Part shown: positions 36,677-44,693 of the stretch, piece by piece
How positions within the stretch are numbered: the stretch's first letter is position 1
Layout of the letters: every line of letters begins with the position of its first letter
Assembly: GCA_025463305.1 (NCBI GenBank)
Contig: JAOBWK010000039.1
Coordinates: 1-64,000 of the forward strand
Direction: 5' to 3'
Source of the DNA: Ilumatobacteraceae bacterium
Lineage (GTDB): Bacteria > Actinomycetota > Acidimicrobiia > Acidimicrobiales > Ilumatobacteraceae
Length of the DNA stretch: 64,000 nt
Notes under the pieces: generated by a model
What the model was told of the DNA's origin: nothing
The model's database searches: none
The model's input: only the letters and a program-made list of their open reading frames with translations
Translations under genes and position numbers: made by a program

Positions 36677-38539
36677 TCAACTGAACGCGAGCGCGACCCC
36701 CGCGACGGTCATCCCGCTGCCGCCGAACGCGGCGTACGACGGGGCATCGCCGAACGACAGCATCGAGCCCTCGACGTTGACGATGACGTAGCCCTTGCCG
36801 GACGGCGTGGCGACGAGGTGGGCCACCGGCTTCTTCCAGCTGACCTTCGAGCGCTTCAGATCGCCCGCATCGACCGCGTCGCCGACCACCGCGACGCGCC
36901 CCGCGTCGGTCAGCAACCAGAGACCAGCGCCCGATGGCGTCGGCGTGACATCGATCGGTGTCCCGGCACCGCTCGGCACGGCGAGCTTGGGTGCCGAGCC
37001 GAACGCGCGCAGGCTGCCGTCGTCCATCAGCACCCAGTAGCCGTCGCCCTGGGGGCGCGCGGCGATCCGCCGCGCGTTGCCGGCGATGCTCGCCTTCTTC
37101 GGCGACGACGCATACGCGGCGTCACCGAACGGGTAGATCCCGCCGTCGGCCATCAGCACGTAGTACCCGCCGCCGGAGCCCGTGGCGGTGATGTCGACCG
37201 CCATGCCCTTGCCCGTGGCGTCGCCGAAGTGGGACAGACCGCCGAATGCCGCGACCGAACCGTTCGCGCCCAACGCCCAGTAGCCGTCGCCCGTCGCTGC
37301 GTTCGTGAGCGAGACGACACTGGTGATCCCGCGAGCCGACGGGTTGCCGAGCTTGCGCGCCTTGCCGGCCGTGTAGACGGTGCCGTTGGTGCTCACGACG
37401 CGGATGGCGGTCAGTGACGTGCCCGTGCCGCGCGCGACGGAGTCGGTCGTGGTGACCGCCGGCGGCGACGTGGACGTCGTCGACGTCGATGTCGCGTCGG
37501 TCCCGTCGGACGGCGTCGTCGTCGAGGTCGTGGAGACCGCGTTGGCCGACGCCGCGAGCGGGCCGCGCAGCGATCCCCACTCGTAGCGCAGCACGCCCGG
37601 CGTGTCGACGACGAGCGGCTTCCAGCTCCCGGCGAGCTTCTCGACCTCGTCGCGCACCGTCGGGAGCAGCGCGTACATGAGCGCACCCGGGCACTCGGTC
37701 TGGCCGACCTGGCGATGCCCGGTGATGTTCGCGAACACGTGGTGACCGCCGTAGATGTCGAAGTAGTCCTCGGCGCCGTGCGCGTCGATGCGGTGACGGC
37801 TGGCCTGCCAGGCGAGCACGGTGACGAGGCTGTTGAGCGCGGCGTCGGTGGGTGATGCGGTCTCGAAGTCGCCGATCAGGCAGACGCCGCACGAGCCGGC
37901 GTTGAACCCCTTGGCGTGTGCGCCGACGACACCCCAGCCCTTGGTGTCCTCACCGGTGATCACCTCGGTCGATGCGTACCGGCGGGCGGCGCGCCCTTCG
38001 TAGACCACGCCCTTGTGGTCGATCATGAAGTTGTAGCCCGTGTCGGAGAAGCCACGTCCGCTGGCGTGGTAGGCCTCCACCTCACGGACGACGGCTGCCG
38101 GGTTGCTCGGCTTGTTGGCGGTGGCCGTGTGGTGCACGATCAGCTTGCGGATGGGTGCGTAGGCGCGGGCGTCGAGCCGGATGCGCTCGTTGGCCTTCCA
38201 CTGGGCGCGGCTGACGATCGCCGGTGCCTTCGTGCCGCCGGTGTTCGGCGCGGGGATGACTCGCGTCGCGACCACCGACGCGGTGCTGAGCACGGCGTGG
38301 CTCGTCAGTGACACGGCGTCATGGCCGGAGACGGCGACGGCATCCTCGGCCATCGCCTTGGTCTCCATCGGCAGGTAGTGAGCATCCGGCGATGGATCGG
38401 AGTCGGGACGGCTCGTCGCCGGTGCAGCACGCGCGGTCCGGGAGAGCCACAGCGATCCGGTCGCCACGGCCGCGCCACCGATCGCCGCGCTCCGCAGCAG
38501 CGATCTTCGGTTGAACGTCGGGGTGCAGGCGTCGCACAT
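36677..38539 (-). CDS. Tat-exported N-acetylmuramoyl-L-alanine amidase with beta-repeat C-terminus
   Basis: The 620-residue protein has a twin-arginine signal (NRRSLLRSAAIGGAAVATG). A PGRP/amidase_2 domain (about 120-300) carries zinc ligands in LIVHHTATAN and GHRQVGQTECPG, with tyrosine in GYNFMIDHKG. A Ser/Thr linker follows (about 340-385), then repeats of roughly 40-50 residues ending with patterns like YWALGANGSVAAFG and GGIYPFGDAAY, probably a beta-propeller. It cleaves the peptide stem from peptidoglycan outside the membrane. ATG 38539 follows GAGGAGGCCCTC. It diverges from metX. Confidence 0.9.
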   Translation of the reverse strand: MCDACTPTFNRRSLLRSAAIGGAAVATGSLWLSRTARAAPATSRPDSDPSPDAHYLPMETKAMAEDAVAVSGHDAVSLTSHAVLSTASVVATRVIPAPNTGGTKAPAIVSRAQWKANERIRLDARAYAPIRKLIVHHTATANKPSNPAAVVREVEAYHASGRGFSDTGYNFMIDHKGVVYEGRAARRYASTEVITGEDTKGWGVVGAHAKGFNAGSCGVCLIGDFETASPTDAALNSLVTVLAWQASRHRIDAHGAEDYFDIYGGHHVFANITGHRQVGQTECPGALMYALLPTVRDEVEKLAGSWKPLVVDTPGVLRYEWGSLRGPLAASANAVSTTSTTTPSDGTDATSTSTTSTSPPAVTTTDSVARGTGTSLTAIRVVSTNGTVYTAGKARKLGNPSARGITSVVSLTNAATGDGYWALGANGSVAAFGGLSHFGDATGKGMAVDITATGSGGGYYVLMADGGIYPFGDAAYASSPKKASIAGNARRIAARPQGDGYWVLMDDGSLRAFGSAPKLAVPSGAGTPIDVTPTPSGAGLWLLTDAGRVAVVGDAVDAGDLKRSKVSWKKPVAHLVATPSGKGYVIVNVEGSMLSFGDAPSYAAFGGSGMTVAGVALAFS

Positions 38540-38663
38540 GAGGGCCTCCTCGGCCCCGCGCCACCCGCGAACGACGCCCACCGTACCCGCGGACCTCGCC
38601 GGATGCGAGCGCGCGGCCCGGCGGGTTATTGCCGCATGCCGCTCCAGTCGGACCGTTATGATG

Positions 38664-38767
38664 CCGACAGCATTTCGAGCGGCCCAACGATCGGCGACGA
38701 TCCACGGGCCCGGCAACCTGGGACCGAACCCCCAAGGTGCCTCCATCTTCGGATGGGATGTGGTCGG
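38664..38767 (+). ncRNA. Probable SAM-I/SAM-IV clan riboswitch upstream of metX
   Basis: The 5' leader of metX folds by eye into the SAM-clan plan. P1 pairs CCGAC (38664-38668) with GTCGG (38763-38767). P2 pairs GGCCC (38681-38685) with GGGCC (38706-38710) and holds a GATCG-GCGA-CGATC hairpin. The invariant GGCAACC (38712-38718) and GGTGCC (38736-38741) face each other as P3. P4 is CCATC-TTCG-GATGG (38743-38756). Binding of SAM would reduce metX expression. The exact subclass is undecided. Confidence 0.65.
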
Positions 38768-38865
38768 ATCTCCGGCAACGAAGGCTTCGGCCGCTCGCAG
38801 ATGCTCGACACGATGTTCGAAGCACGGTCACCGACGTCGAAACGATGCAGCGAGAGGAGGAACTG

Positions 38866-40044
38866 ATGGACCAAGCACTACTACCCGTCACCGGAGCGTG
38901 GCTGCCCGGCATGCCGGCCGGACACCGCCAGTTCCTCACGATCGCCACCGGTCACCCGATCGCGCTCGACGGTGGCACCACGCTCACCGATGTCGACGTC
39001 GCCTACGAGACGTGGGGCACGCTCGACGACCGAGCGTCGAACGCGATCCTGCTCTGCCACGCCTGGACCGGCGACAGCCACGCCGCCGGCCCGGACAGCC
39101 GCGCCCAGACGGGCGGCGGTTGGTGGGAAGGCGTGATCGGACCCGGCCTCGCGATCGACACCGATCGCTGGTTCGTGGTGTGCGCCAACGTGCTCGGCGG
39201 CTGCCAGGGCTCCACCGGTCCGGCGTCGCCGCATCCCGTCGACGGCAAGCCCTACGGCTCACGGTTCCCCGTGATCACCATCCGCGACATGGTGCGCGTG
39301 CAGGCCCGCCTCGCCGATCACCTCGGCGTGCGCGTCTGGCACAGCGTCGTCGGCGGATCGATGGGCGGCATGCAGGTGCTGGAGTGGGCCATCACCTACC
39401 CCACTCGCGTCCGCACGATCGTGCCGATCGCGACGTGTGCGCAGGCCACCGCGCAGCAGATCGCATGGGGCGCCATCGGGCGCCGGGCGATCCTGCTCGA
39501 CGAGAAGTGGCGCGGCGGCGACTACTACGACGCCGATCCGGGCGAGGGTCCGTGGCGCGGGCTGGCCGTCGCGCGGATGGTCGCCCAGGTGACCTTCCGC
39601 AGCGACAACGTGTTCACCGATCGCTTCGGCCGTCAGCTCGCCGACGGTGCGACGCTCGGCGCCGGGTTCGACATGTGGCAGCGGTTCGAGGTGGAGCGCT
39701 ACCTCGATCATCACGGCGAGAAGCTGATCCGTCGCTTCGACACCAACAGCTACCTCATCATCGGCAAGGCGATGGACCTCCACGACGTCGGCCGCGGCCG
39801 CAACGGACTCGTGCCGGCGATGGCTCGCATCACGGCGCCGGCGCTCACGATGGGCATCTGGAGCGACATGCTGTACCCGGCCTACCAGCAGCGGCAGATC
39901 CACTCGATGCTCACCGCGCAGGGCACGCCGAGCGAGTACATCGAGATCGACTCACCGCACGGACACGACGCGTTCCTGATCAACCTCGATCAGGTCGGCT
40001 CGCCCATCGGCGCGTTCCTCGACCGTCACGCGGCGGCCGCGTAG
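38866..40044 (+). CDS. metX: Homoserine O-acetyltransferase
   Basis: MetX acetylates homoserine for methionine synthesis. The 392-residue alpha/beta hydrolase has the nucleophile elbow VVGGSMGGMQVLEWA near residue 165, CHAWTGDSHAAG near 62 (oxyanion region), and late catalytic Asp and His in GIWSDMLYP and SPHGHDAFL. Some members of this family are succinyl- rather than acetyl-specific, which sequence alone does not settle. The ATG at 38866 follows GAGAGGAGGAA. The metY partner is not adjacent. A riboswitch-like leader lies upstream. The C-terminus overlaps the convergent gene by 65 bases. Confidence 0.93.
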   Translation: MDQALLPVTGAWLPGMPAGHRQFLTIATGHPIALDGGTTLTDVDVAYETWGTLDDRASNAILLCHAWTGDSHAAGPDSRAQTGGGWWEGVIGPGLAIDTDRWFVVCANVLGGCQGSTGPASPHPVDGKPYGSRFPVITIRDMVRVQARLADHLGVRVWHSVVGGSMGGMQVLEWAITYPTRVRTIVPIATCAQATAQQIAWGAIGRRAILLDEKWRGGDYYDADPGEGPWRGLAVARMVAQVTFRSDNVFTDRFGRQLADGATLGAGFDMWQRFEVERYLDHHGEKLIRRFDTNSYLIIGKAMDLHDVGRGRNGLVPAMARITAPALTMGIWSDMLYPAYQQRQIHSMLTAQGTPSEYIEIDSPHGHDAFLINLDQVGSPIGAFLDRHAAAA

Positions 40045-40564
40045 TCCACCCGGCCCCGCTGGTCGAGGTGCTGGTCGACGCGCTGGTCATCTGGGGCGGC
40101 GACGCCGGCTTGACGGCCATCGCCTCGAGCATCGGGATCGCCTTGCTGTTCGTCGGCAAGCGCAGGACGAGCATCTCGGGCAGACCCGGATCGTGGTTGC
40201 CGTCGAGGATGTAGAGCACGCGGTTCTTCGCCGGGGACTCGGCCTGGCCGAGCACCGACCACGTCGAGGTGCGCGGCGCACGGCGCTTCGCACGCGGGAA
40301 GGCAGCGCTGATCGCGCTTCCCCCACGGGCGTTGATCGCCAGCGTTCCGCGTCGTGGGCGCACTTCGACGACGCGGTCACCGATCTTCTGCACGCGCAGC
40401 TCGCGCCAGCGTCCCGATGGCTGGCCGGCCCGGCTCATGCCCTGGCCGTGCACGATCATCCGTCCGCCATCGCGGCTCACATAGTGCGGTTCCATCTTGT
40501 GTGACGCCCACAGCATCAGCCCGCAGACCGCGAACACCGCGATGACGAGGAGGGTCGATGTCAT
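39980..40564 (-). CDS. Single-pass membrane protein of unknown function
   Basis: I do not recognise it. The 194-residue product starts MTSTLLVIAVFAVCGLMLW (one membrane helix). A basic domain follows (KIGDRVVEVRPRRGTLAINARG, then LYILDGNHDPGLPEMLVLRLP) that could be PH-like, with a Ser/Thr-rich end. ATG 40564 gives the helix right after the start; an ATG six codons upstream is also possible. Its last 21 codons lie opposite the end of metX, which lowers confidence in that tail. Confidence 0.55.
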   Translation of the reverse strand: MTSTLLVIAVFAVCGLMLWASHKMEPHYVSRDGGRMIVHGQGMSRAGQPSGRWRELRVQKIGDRVVEVRPRRGTLAINARGGSAISAAFPRAKRRAPRTSTWSVLGQAESPAKNRVLYILDGNHDPGLPEMLVLRLPTNSKAIPMLEAMAVKPASPPQMTSASTSTSTSGAGWTTRPPRDGRGTRRWASRPDRG

Positions 40565-40663
40565 CCGCGAAGTTTCGCACATGGCGTCGCGCGAGGCCCC
40601 GCACACATGGTCACCAGGGGAGGGGCTGCACGGGTGCGGCGCGGATCTGCGAGACTGCTGCCG

Positions 40664-41680
40664 ATGAAGTTGCCGTCCTCGCACCTCCTCGGACTTGCCG
40701 CGGGCCTCCGGCCCCGCGTCCTCGCCGACACCGTCAACGACGCCAGCAGCACGCACAAGGTGTACCTGCTGGCTGCCGCCCTGGCGGCCCTCGGCATCGC
40801 GCTGGTGTTCATCACGCTGTGGTTCTGGCGCTCCACCCGCCACGATCCCGAGCTGCTCGCGCCGCTCGAGACCATCGGTGCTCGCCGGTTCCGCAAGCTC
40901 GACGGCGGTTCACAGCAGGCGCTGCTCGACGGTGCCCGCCCGGCCGCCGCCACGCCGATGCGGTGGGGCGTGCAGCGCGGTGGAGCCAGCGGCGAGCCCG
41001 AGATCGATCTGCACAAGCAGCGCGGCCAGCACGGCGGCTACGAGGACCTCCACGATCCCGCGCTGATCGCCGTCGCGATGGCCGAGTCGCCCGAGGCCGG
41101 CTCCGAGCCGGTCGTGCTCGCGAACGAGCCAGCGGCCCGCATCAGTGCCGTCGACGACATCGACTCCGCACTCGCCGCCGTTGGCGCCAAGGTGGAGCTG
41201 CCTGCCGGTGCAGCGGCGGAACCGTCGCCCGTCGTCTCGTCTGCGGGGGCGGCCTCGTCGTCCCCAGCCGGCGCGCCGACCGCGGTCGAGCCATCGCCCG
41301 CAGCGCGGTCCGTCGTCGCCGCCAAGCCGGCGGCCGGTGCCCTGCCCGGCATCGGCTCGACGCCCGGTGCCGATCCCGGCTGGGACGGCTCGATCGGCGT
41401 CATGCCCGGCACCAAGACCGCCGCCGACGCATCCGACAAGGCTGCGGTCGGCGCGTCCGCCGGCGCCAAGGCTCCCGGACTCCCGCTGCTGATCGTGCCG
41501 GTCGATCACGAACTGCGCCCGTCCGCCGTCGTCCCGCTGCAAGCCGAGCCGGTGCGCGTGGTCGAGGTGCCCGAGGTCGAACCCGTCGACGAGGACGCGA
41601 CCTCGGCCGCCGACCTGCCCGACGAACAGCCGGCCAGCATCGACCCGCTGCTGCGGATGTTCCACCGCAACGACAGCTGA
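40664..41680 (+). CDS. Single-pass membrane protein with a long disordered tail
   Basis: No family recognised. The 338-residue protein has one helix near residues 30-55 (LLAAALAALGIALVFITLWFW), a short conserved-looking stretch (PLETIGARRFRKLDGG; MRWGVQRGG) and about 230 residues of Ala/Pro/Val-rich low complexity, ending in an acidic patch (DEDATSAADLPDEQP) and LLRMFHRND. ATG 40664 is preferred to a longer GTG/ATG version because of the position of the helix. It may be a small envelope scaffold, but that is inference. Confidence 0.6.
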   Translation: MKLPSSHLLGLAAGLRPRVLADTVNDASSTHKVYLLAAALAALGIALVFITLWFWRSTRHDPELLAPLETIGARRFRKLDGGSQQALLDGARPAAATPMRWGVQRGGASGEPEIDLHKQRGQHGGYEDLHDPALIAVAMAESPEAGSEPVVLANEPAARISAVDDIDSALAAVGAKVELPAGAAAEPSPVVSSAGAASSSPAGAPTAVEPSPAARSVVAAKPAAGALPGIGSTPGADPGWDGSIGVMPGTKTAADASDKAAVGASAGAKAPGLPLLIVPVDHELRPSAVVPLQAEPVRVVEVPEVEPVDEDATSAADLPDEQPASIDPLLRMFHRNDS

Positions 41681-41707
41681 CATCGGCCGCGCCACGGCGC
41701 CTGCGGG

Positions 41708-41713
41708 TACGGT
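41708..41713 (+). promoter_or_regulatory. -10 element before a small gene
   Basis: TACGGT ends seven bases before ATG 41721 with no ribosome binding site between. Confidence 0.35.
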
Positions 41714-41720
41714 GTGGCGC

Positions 41721-41945
41721 ATGGCCGCCTTCGATGTCGACGAGATGCTGAGCAGGTTCCGCGAGCGAGCGGCAGCGGTGAAGAAGCGCCCCCTGCCACC
41801 CGTCTCGGGCACCGAGCGCCAGGCGTTCATCTCCCAGGCGAACATCGATTTCCAGGACTTCGCCATCATCGGCGACGCCGCGGGCACCATCGAGGACGGC
41901 ATCCTCGTGCTCCGCGTCGACCTCCGCCCCGCCGACCAGCGCTGA
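41721..41945 (+). CDS. Small conserved-looking protein
   Basis: The 74-residue protein (MAAFDVDEMLSRFRERA, then SQANIDFQDFAIIGDA and a final LVLRVDLRPAD) has no recognised domain or signal. Composition and codon use match the neighbours. ATG 41721 is chosen over a GTG three codons earlier because of the TACGGT -10. It lies 40 bases behind the membrane protein gene but may have its own promoter. Confidence 0.6.
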   Translation: MAAFDVDEMLSRFRERAAAVKKRPLPPVSGTERQAFISQANIDFQDFAIIGDAAGTIEDGILVLRVDLRPADQR

Positions 41946-42021
41946 TCGCAGATCTGCCCCGGATTGCCGATCGGCCGTGTCCGGTCCAGCCGGGGAGTTG
42001 CTAAAGTGCTGGGCGCAATCT

Positions 42022-42094
42022 GCGGATGTGGCTCAGCTGGTAGAGCATCACCTTGCCAAGGTGAGGGTCGCGAGTTCGAATCTCGTCATCCGCT
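42022..42094 (+). tRNA. tRNA-Gly (anticodon GCC)
   Basis: The 7-bp acceptor GCGGATG pairs with CATCCGC (42087-42093), discriminator T. The anticodon arm TCACC-TTGCCAA-GGTGA gives anticodon GCC. The T arm has the expected GTTCGAATC loop. CCA is not encoded. TAAAGT (42002-42007) is a plausible -10 about 14 bases upstream. The adjacent downstream integrase makes the 3' end a candidate attachment site. Confidence 0.97.
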
Positions 42095-42100
42095 CGCTTG

Positions 42101-42145
42101 AAAGGCCTGGTCAGAGCCCCTTTTTGGGGCGCTGGCCAGGCCTTT
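42101..42145 (+). terminator. Long hairpin after tRNA-Gly
   Basis: AAAGGCCTGGTCAGAGCCCC (42101-42120) pairs with the matching arm at 42126-42145 around a TTTTT loop, with one mismatch and one G-T pair. It follows the tRNA by six bases. The T-rich stretch lies in the loop rather than after the stem. It is the likely tRNA terminator and insulates the integrase. Confidence 0.65.
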
Positions 42146-42204
42146 GTCGTTGGCCCATTAAACGAACGCGTTAAACCTCTACCACTCGGCGCTACCGTTT
42201 CGGC

Positions 42205-43602
42205 ATGGGGACGATCCCAGACTCAGGAACTTCAGGGCGCGCATCGGGCGGATTGAAGGCCGTTCGTGAGGGTGTTTGGCGCGTGGACGTCGAGCTGCCA
42301 AGGGGCGAGAGCGGGGCTCGGCGGCGGGTGTCGCGCACGGTCGAGGGGACCATCGATGACGCTCGTGCGGCACTCGAAGCGCTGAAGTCGGTGGTCGCCG
42401 CCGAGGCTGCGACGACGAAGTCGACCAGCAGCAAGAAGAAGACGACCTCCCGACGGTCATCGCGAGCGCGACGATCTGGCGGGATCTTCCTGCTCGCCCC
42501 GGACCGCTGGCTGGTGGGGGTGGAGGGCGATCCGGATCCGGTGACGGGGAATCGACGCCGGCACACCAGAACCGTCAGCGGGTCGCGTGAACAGGCGGAG
42601 ATCGTGCTGGCCCGTCTCAAAGCTGCCGGCACCGGAGAGCTCACTCAGTCGGCGACCAACGCCCGCACCGTACGGGCGGCGTGTGAGCTGTACCTGCGCG
42701 AGGCGTCCACGGAGCGCCAGACCGTGCGCACGGATCGTTCGGGGTGCAACCGCCTCTGTGAGACGGCGTTGCCCGGCGGGGGAGAGTTCGGCGACGTCAT
42801 GCTCAGCAAGGTCACGTGGCGGATGATCGAGCAGGTCTACGCCAAGTGGAGCGGGCATCTCGGCCCGACGACGCAGTCCCGCTATGCCTCGACCCTGTCG
42901 AAGGTGCTCGATCACGCGAAGCGAAGCGGATGGTTGGCCGTGAACCCCGCCCGCGAAGCGCGCAGTCCGAAAGTACCTTCGCACAAGCCTGATGTCCCCA
43001 AGACCGCTGAGGTGCGCGATGCGCTCGCCCGAGTTCGGAAGGCCGATTTCGAGACGTACGCGTATGTGATGGGCTTGGCGACGCTGGGGTGCCGGCGATC
43101 CGAGCTGCTCGCGATCCGGGTCGAGGACGTCGACCTCGATGAGATGGTCGTCACGATCAAGGCAACGCTTGCGGACGGAGGGCGGGGTGTCGGAATCTAT
43201 GCGAAGGCGACCAAGCGCGACGACTGGCGCGACGTGCCGATGACCGAGCAGCTGCAAGCGACTCTCACCGAGCTGTTCGAGTTGCGCGAGAGCCGGCTGA
43301 TCGAACTCGGTCGTCCGGGTCCTCGACCGAACAGCTTTGTCTTCAGCGACGATCCTGAGGGTGCAACGTGGCTGCGCCCAGACACGATGACGCACCGATG
43401 GTTGAAGTCTCGCGGTGACAGTCCGGTGACCTTTGCGATGATCCGGCGGTACGTCGCGACGCAGCTCCTCGACGCGACCGACGGCGACTATCGCACCGTC
43501 GCATCGATCACCGGCAACAGCGAGGAGACGCTTCGTCGTTGGTATGACGCCGGACCCAATCTGCAGAAGAAGCGGGCGGTGGTGGGTCTAGCTCGACTGT
43601 GA
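42205..43602 (+). CDS. Tyrosine recombinase/integrase with degenerate catalytic positions
   Basis: Site-specific recombinase beside tRNA-Gly. The 465-residue protein has an N-terminal arm-binding part with a basic insert (TSSKKKTTSRRSSRARRS), then a core-binding domain near 140-230 (STERQTVRTDRSG, TQSRYASTLSKVLDHAK). In the catalytic domain, R297 is in LGCRRSELLAIR and K is in AKATKRDDW. The normal HxxR reads AMIR (A411, R414), the third His position reads GNSEE, and the tyrosine is Y447 in RRWYDAG. Two of the histidines are thus lost, so activity is doubtful. It ends inside the convergent excisionase gene (15-base overlap). Confidence 0.85.
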   Translation: MGTIPDSGTSGRASGGLKAVREGVWRVDVELPRGESGARRRVSRTVEGTIDDARAALEALKSVVAAEAATTKSTSSKKKTTSRRSSRARRSGGIFLLAPDRWLVGVEGDPDPVTGNRRRHTRTVSGSREQAEIVLARLKAAGTGELTQSATNARTVRAACELYLREASTERQTVRTDRSGCNRLCETALPGGGEFGDVMLSKVTWRMIEQVYAKWSGHLGPTTQSRYASTLSKVLDHAKRSGWLAVNPAREARSPKVPSHKPDVPKTAEVRDALARVRKADFETYAYVMGLATLGCRRSELLAIRVEDVDLDEMVVTIKATLADGGRGVGIYAKATKRDDWRDVPMTEQLQATLTELFELRESRLIELGRPGPRPNSFVFSDDPEGATWLRPDTMTHRWLKSRGDSPVTFAMIRRYVATQLLDATDGDYRTVASITGNSEETLRRWYDAGPNLQKKRAVVGLARL

Positions 43603-44226
43603 CGGCCCGCCGCTCGCGGCGGTGAGCATGGCGAGGAGGGCTCGACGAACAACGAGAACGCGGCGCCCGATGCGGAGCGTGGGAATGTCTCCTCGCGCTG
43701 CTGCCTCGTAGGCCGCGCTCTCGGAGATGCCGAGGAGGCGTGCCGCATCGGGGACGGAAATCGTGGCCGACTCTGGGTGAGGGATGTCGGCCCGCGGGCG
43801 CCGGCCTCGGTCGGAGAATGGTCGTGAGTGCCGTGGAAGAATGAGGGTGGCTTTCTGCAAGGGTTGCTCCTTCGAGACGAAGAGGTGGGCTGTTCGATGC
43901 GCTGCGTTCAGGGGCTCGAGATCGTCGAAGCTGAGCTGCTGGCCGATCGTCGGATTCGCTGAGGGCTGCGATGGCGCTCGACGCCGGCGCGATGATCGGG
44001 CGCCCGACTGGGTGCTCTCGCTGGCGACGCCATTGACCGCTGCATCCGCCAGGCCGTCCTGCGGAGATCCGGTGTCGTTCCGTTGCGGAGATTCGCGCGG
44101 CAGGTCTGCCGACGTTCTCGGGGTTCCGGGTGGTCGTTCCATCGGTGAATGGTCCGCCTTGGAACACACTCGACCACACACCCGACCACACACCCGACCA
44201 CACACACCCTGGTCATCGCTGTTCAA
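43588..44226 (-). CDS. Excisionase-like helix-turn-helix protein with a repeat N-terminus
   Basis: The C-terminal about 50 residues (ATISVPDAARLLGISESA, then AAARGDIPTLRIGRRVLV) form the winged MerR/AlpA-type DNA-binding fold of excisionases. The 212-residue reading has an N-terminus with VCGRVCGRVCGRVC encoded by a 12-base tandem repeat, and a long Ser/Pro/Arg-rich middle. A shorter protein starting at an internal ATG (near 44142) is possible, since the N-terminus looks unstructured. Convergent with the integrase, the classic int-xis pair. Confidence 0.7.
   Translation of the reverse strand: MNSDDQGVCGRVCGRVCGRVCSKADHSPMERPPGTPRTSADLPRESPQRNDTGSPQDGLADAAVNGVASESTQSGARSSRRRRAPSQPSANPTIGQQLSFDDLEPLNAAHRTAHLFVSKEQPLQKATLILPRHSRPFSDRGRRPRADIPHPESATISVPDAARLLGISESAAYEAAARGDIPTLRIGRRVLVVRRALLAMLTAASGGPSQSS
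44165..44208 (+). repeat. 12-base tandem repeat, CACACCCGACCA type
   Basis: Three 12-base units start at 44165, 44177 and 44189 (first with one change), followed by a partial unit. On the minus strand they encode the VCGR repeats of the excisionase-like protein, or lie in its leader if a later start is used. Confidence 0.75.
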
Positions 44227-44252
44227 GGTGCCGATTCGGTACTCCTCCTCGG

Positions 44253-44693
44253 TCAGTGTTTCCGGCGTCCTGCCGCTCGGCGTTGAGCTCGGTTCAGTGT
44301 CGGAGGTCCGGCTGCGACGACGCTCCGGAAAGGCTCAGCCGTCCCTCGGTGAGCTGGCGATTCCTCGATCGCGTCGTCACGATGATCGAGCCTGGTCCTG
44401 AGAGCGTTGTTCTCGACGGTCAATCTCTCCACCGTCCTCTCCAGATCGGCGAGTGATCGAATGCGGGACTTGAGATCGCGCTCGAGTGATCCGATCGTTG
44501 TTCGTTGCTCGTCCATCGCCTGCTCGAGCTCACGCACACGGGCCCATTTAGCCGCCTCATCCCCGCCGCGACCGATGATCTCGACGATCGTCTCCGGCTC
44601 TTCAGCGCCTATGGCCCGAGCCCGAAACGCGCGCACGCGATCAGCGTCCGACGCCCACTTGCGGGGTCGCCCGCCCTTGCCCGGAACCGTCAC
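44253..44693 (-). CDS. Coiled-coil protein with an AT-hook-like N-terminus
   Basis: The 146-residue product starts MTVPGKGGRPRKWASDADR, where GRPRKW resembles an AT-hook or similar DNA-minor-groove motif common in small mobile-element proteins. A heptad-rich coiled coil follows (ELEQAMDEQRTTIGSLERD; LADLERTVERLTVENNALR), with a basic end (NRAQRRAAGRRKH). KfrA-like plasmid proteins share this general plan, though I cannot assign a family. It is upstream of the excisionase gene on the same strand and probably belongs to the same element. Confidence 0.65.
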   Translation of the reverse strand: MTVPGKGGRPRKWASDADRVRAFRARAIGAEEPETIVEIIGRGGDEAAKWARVRELEQAMDEQRTTIGSLERDLKSRIRSLADLERTVERLTVENNALRTRLDHRDDAIEESPAHRGTAEPFRSVVAAGPPTLNRAQRRAAGRRKH

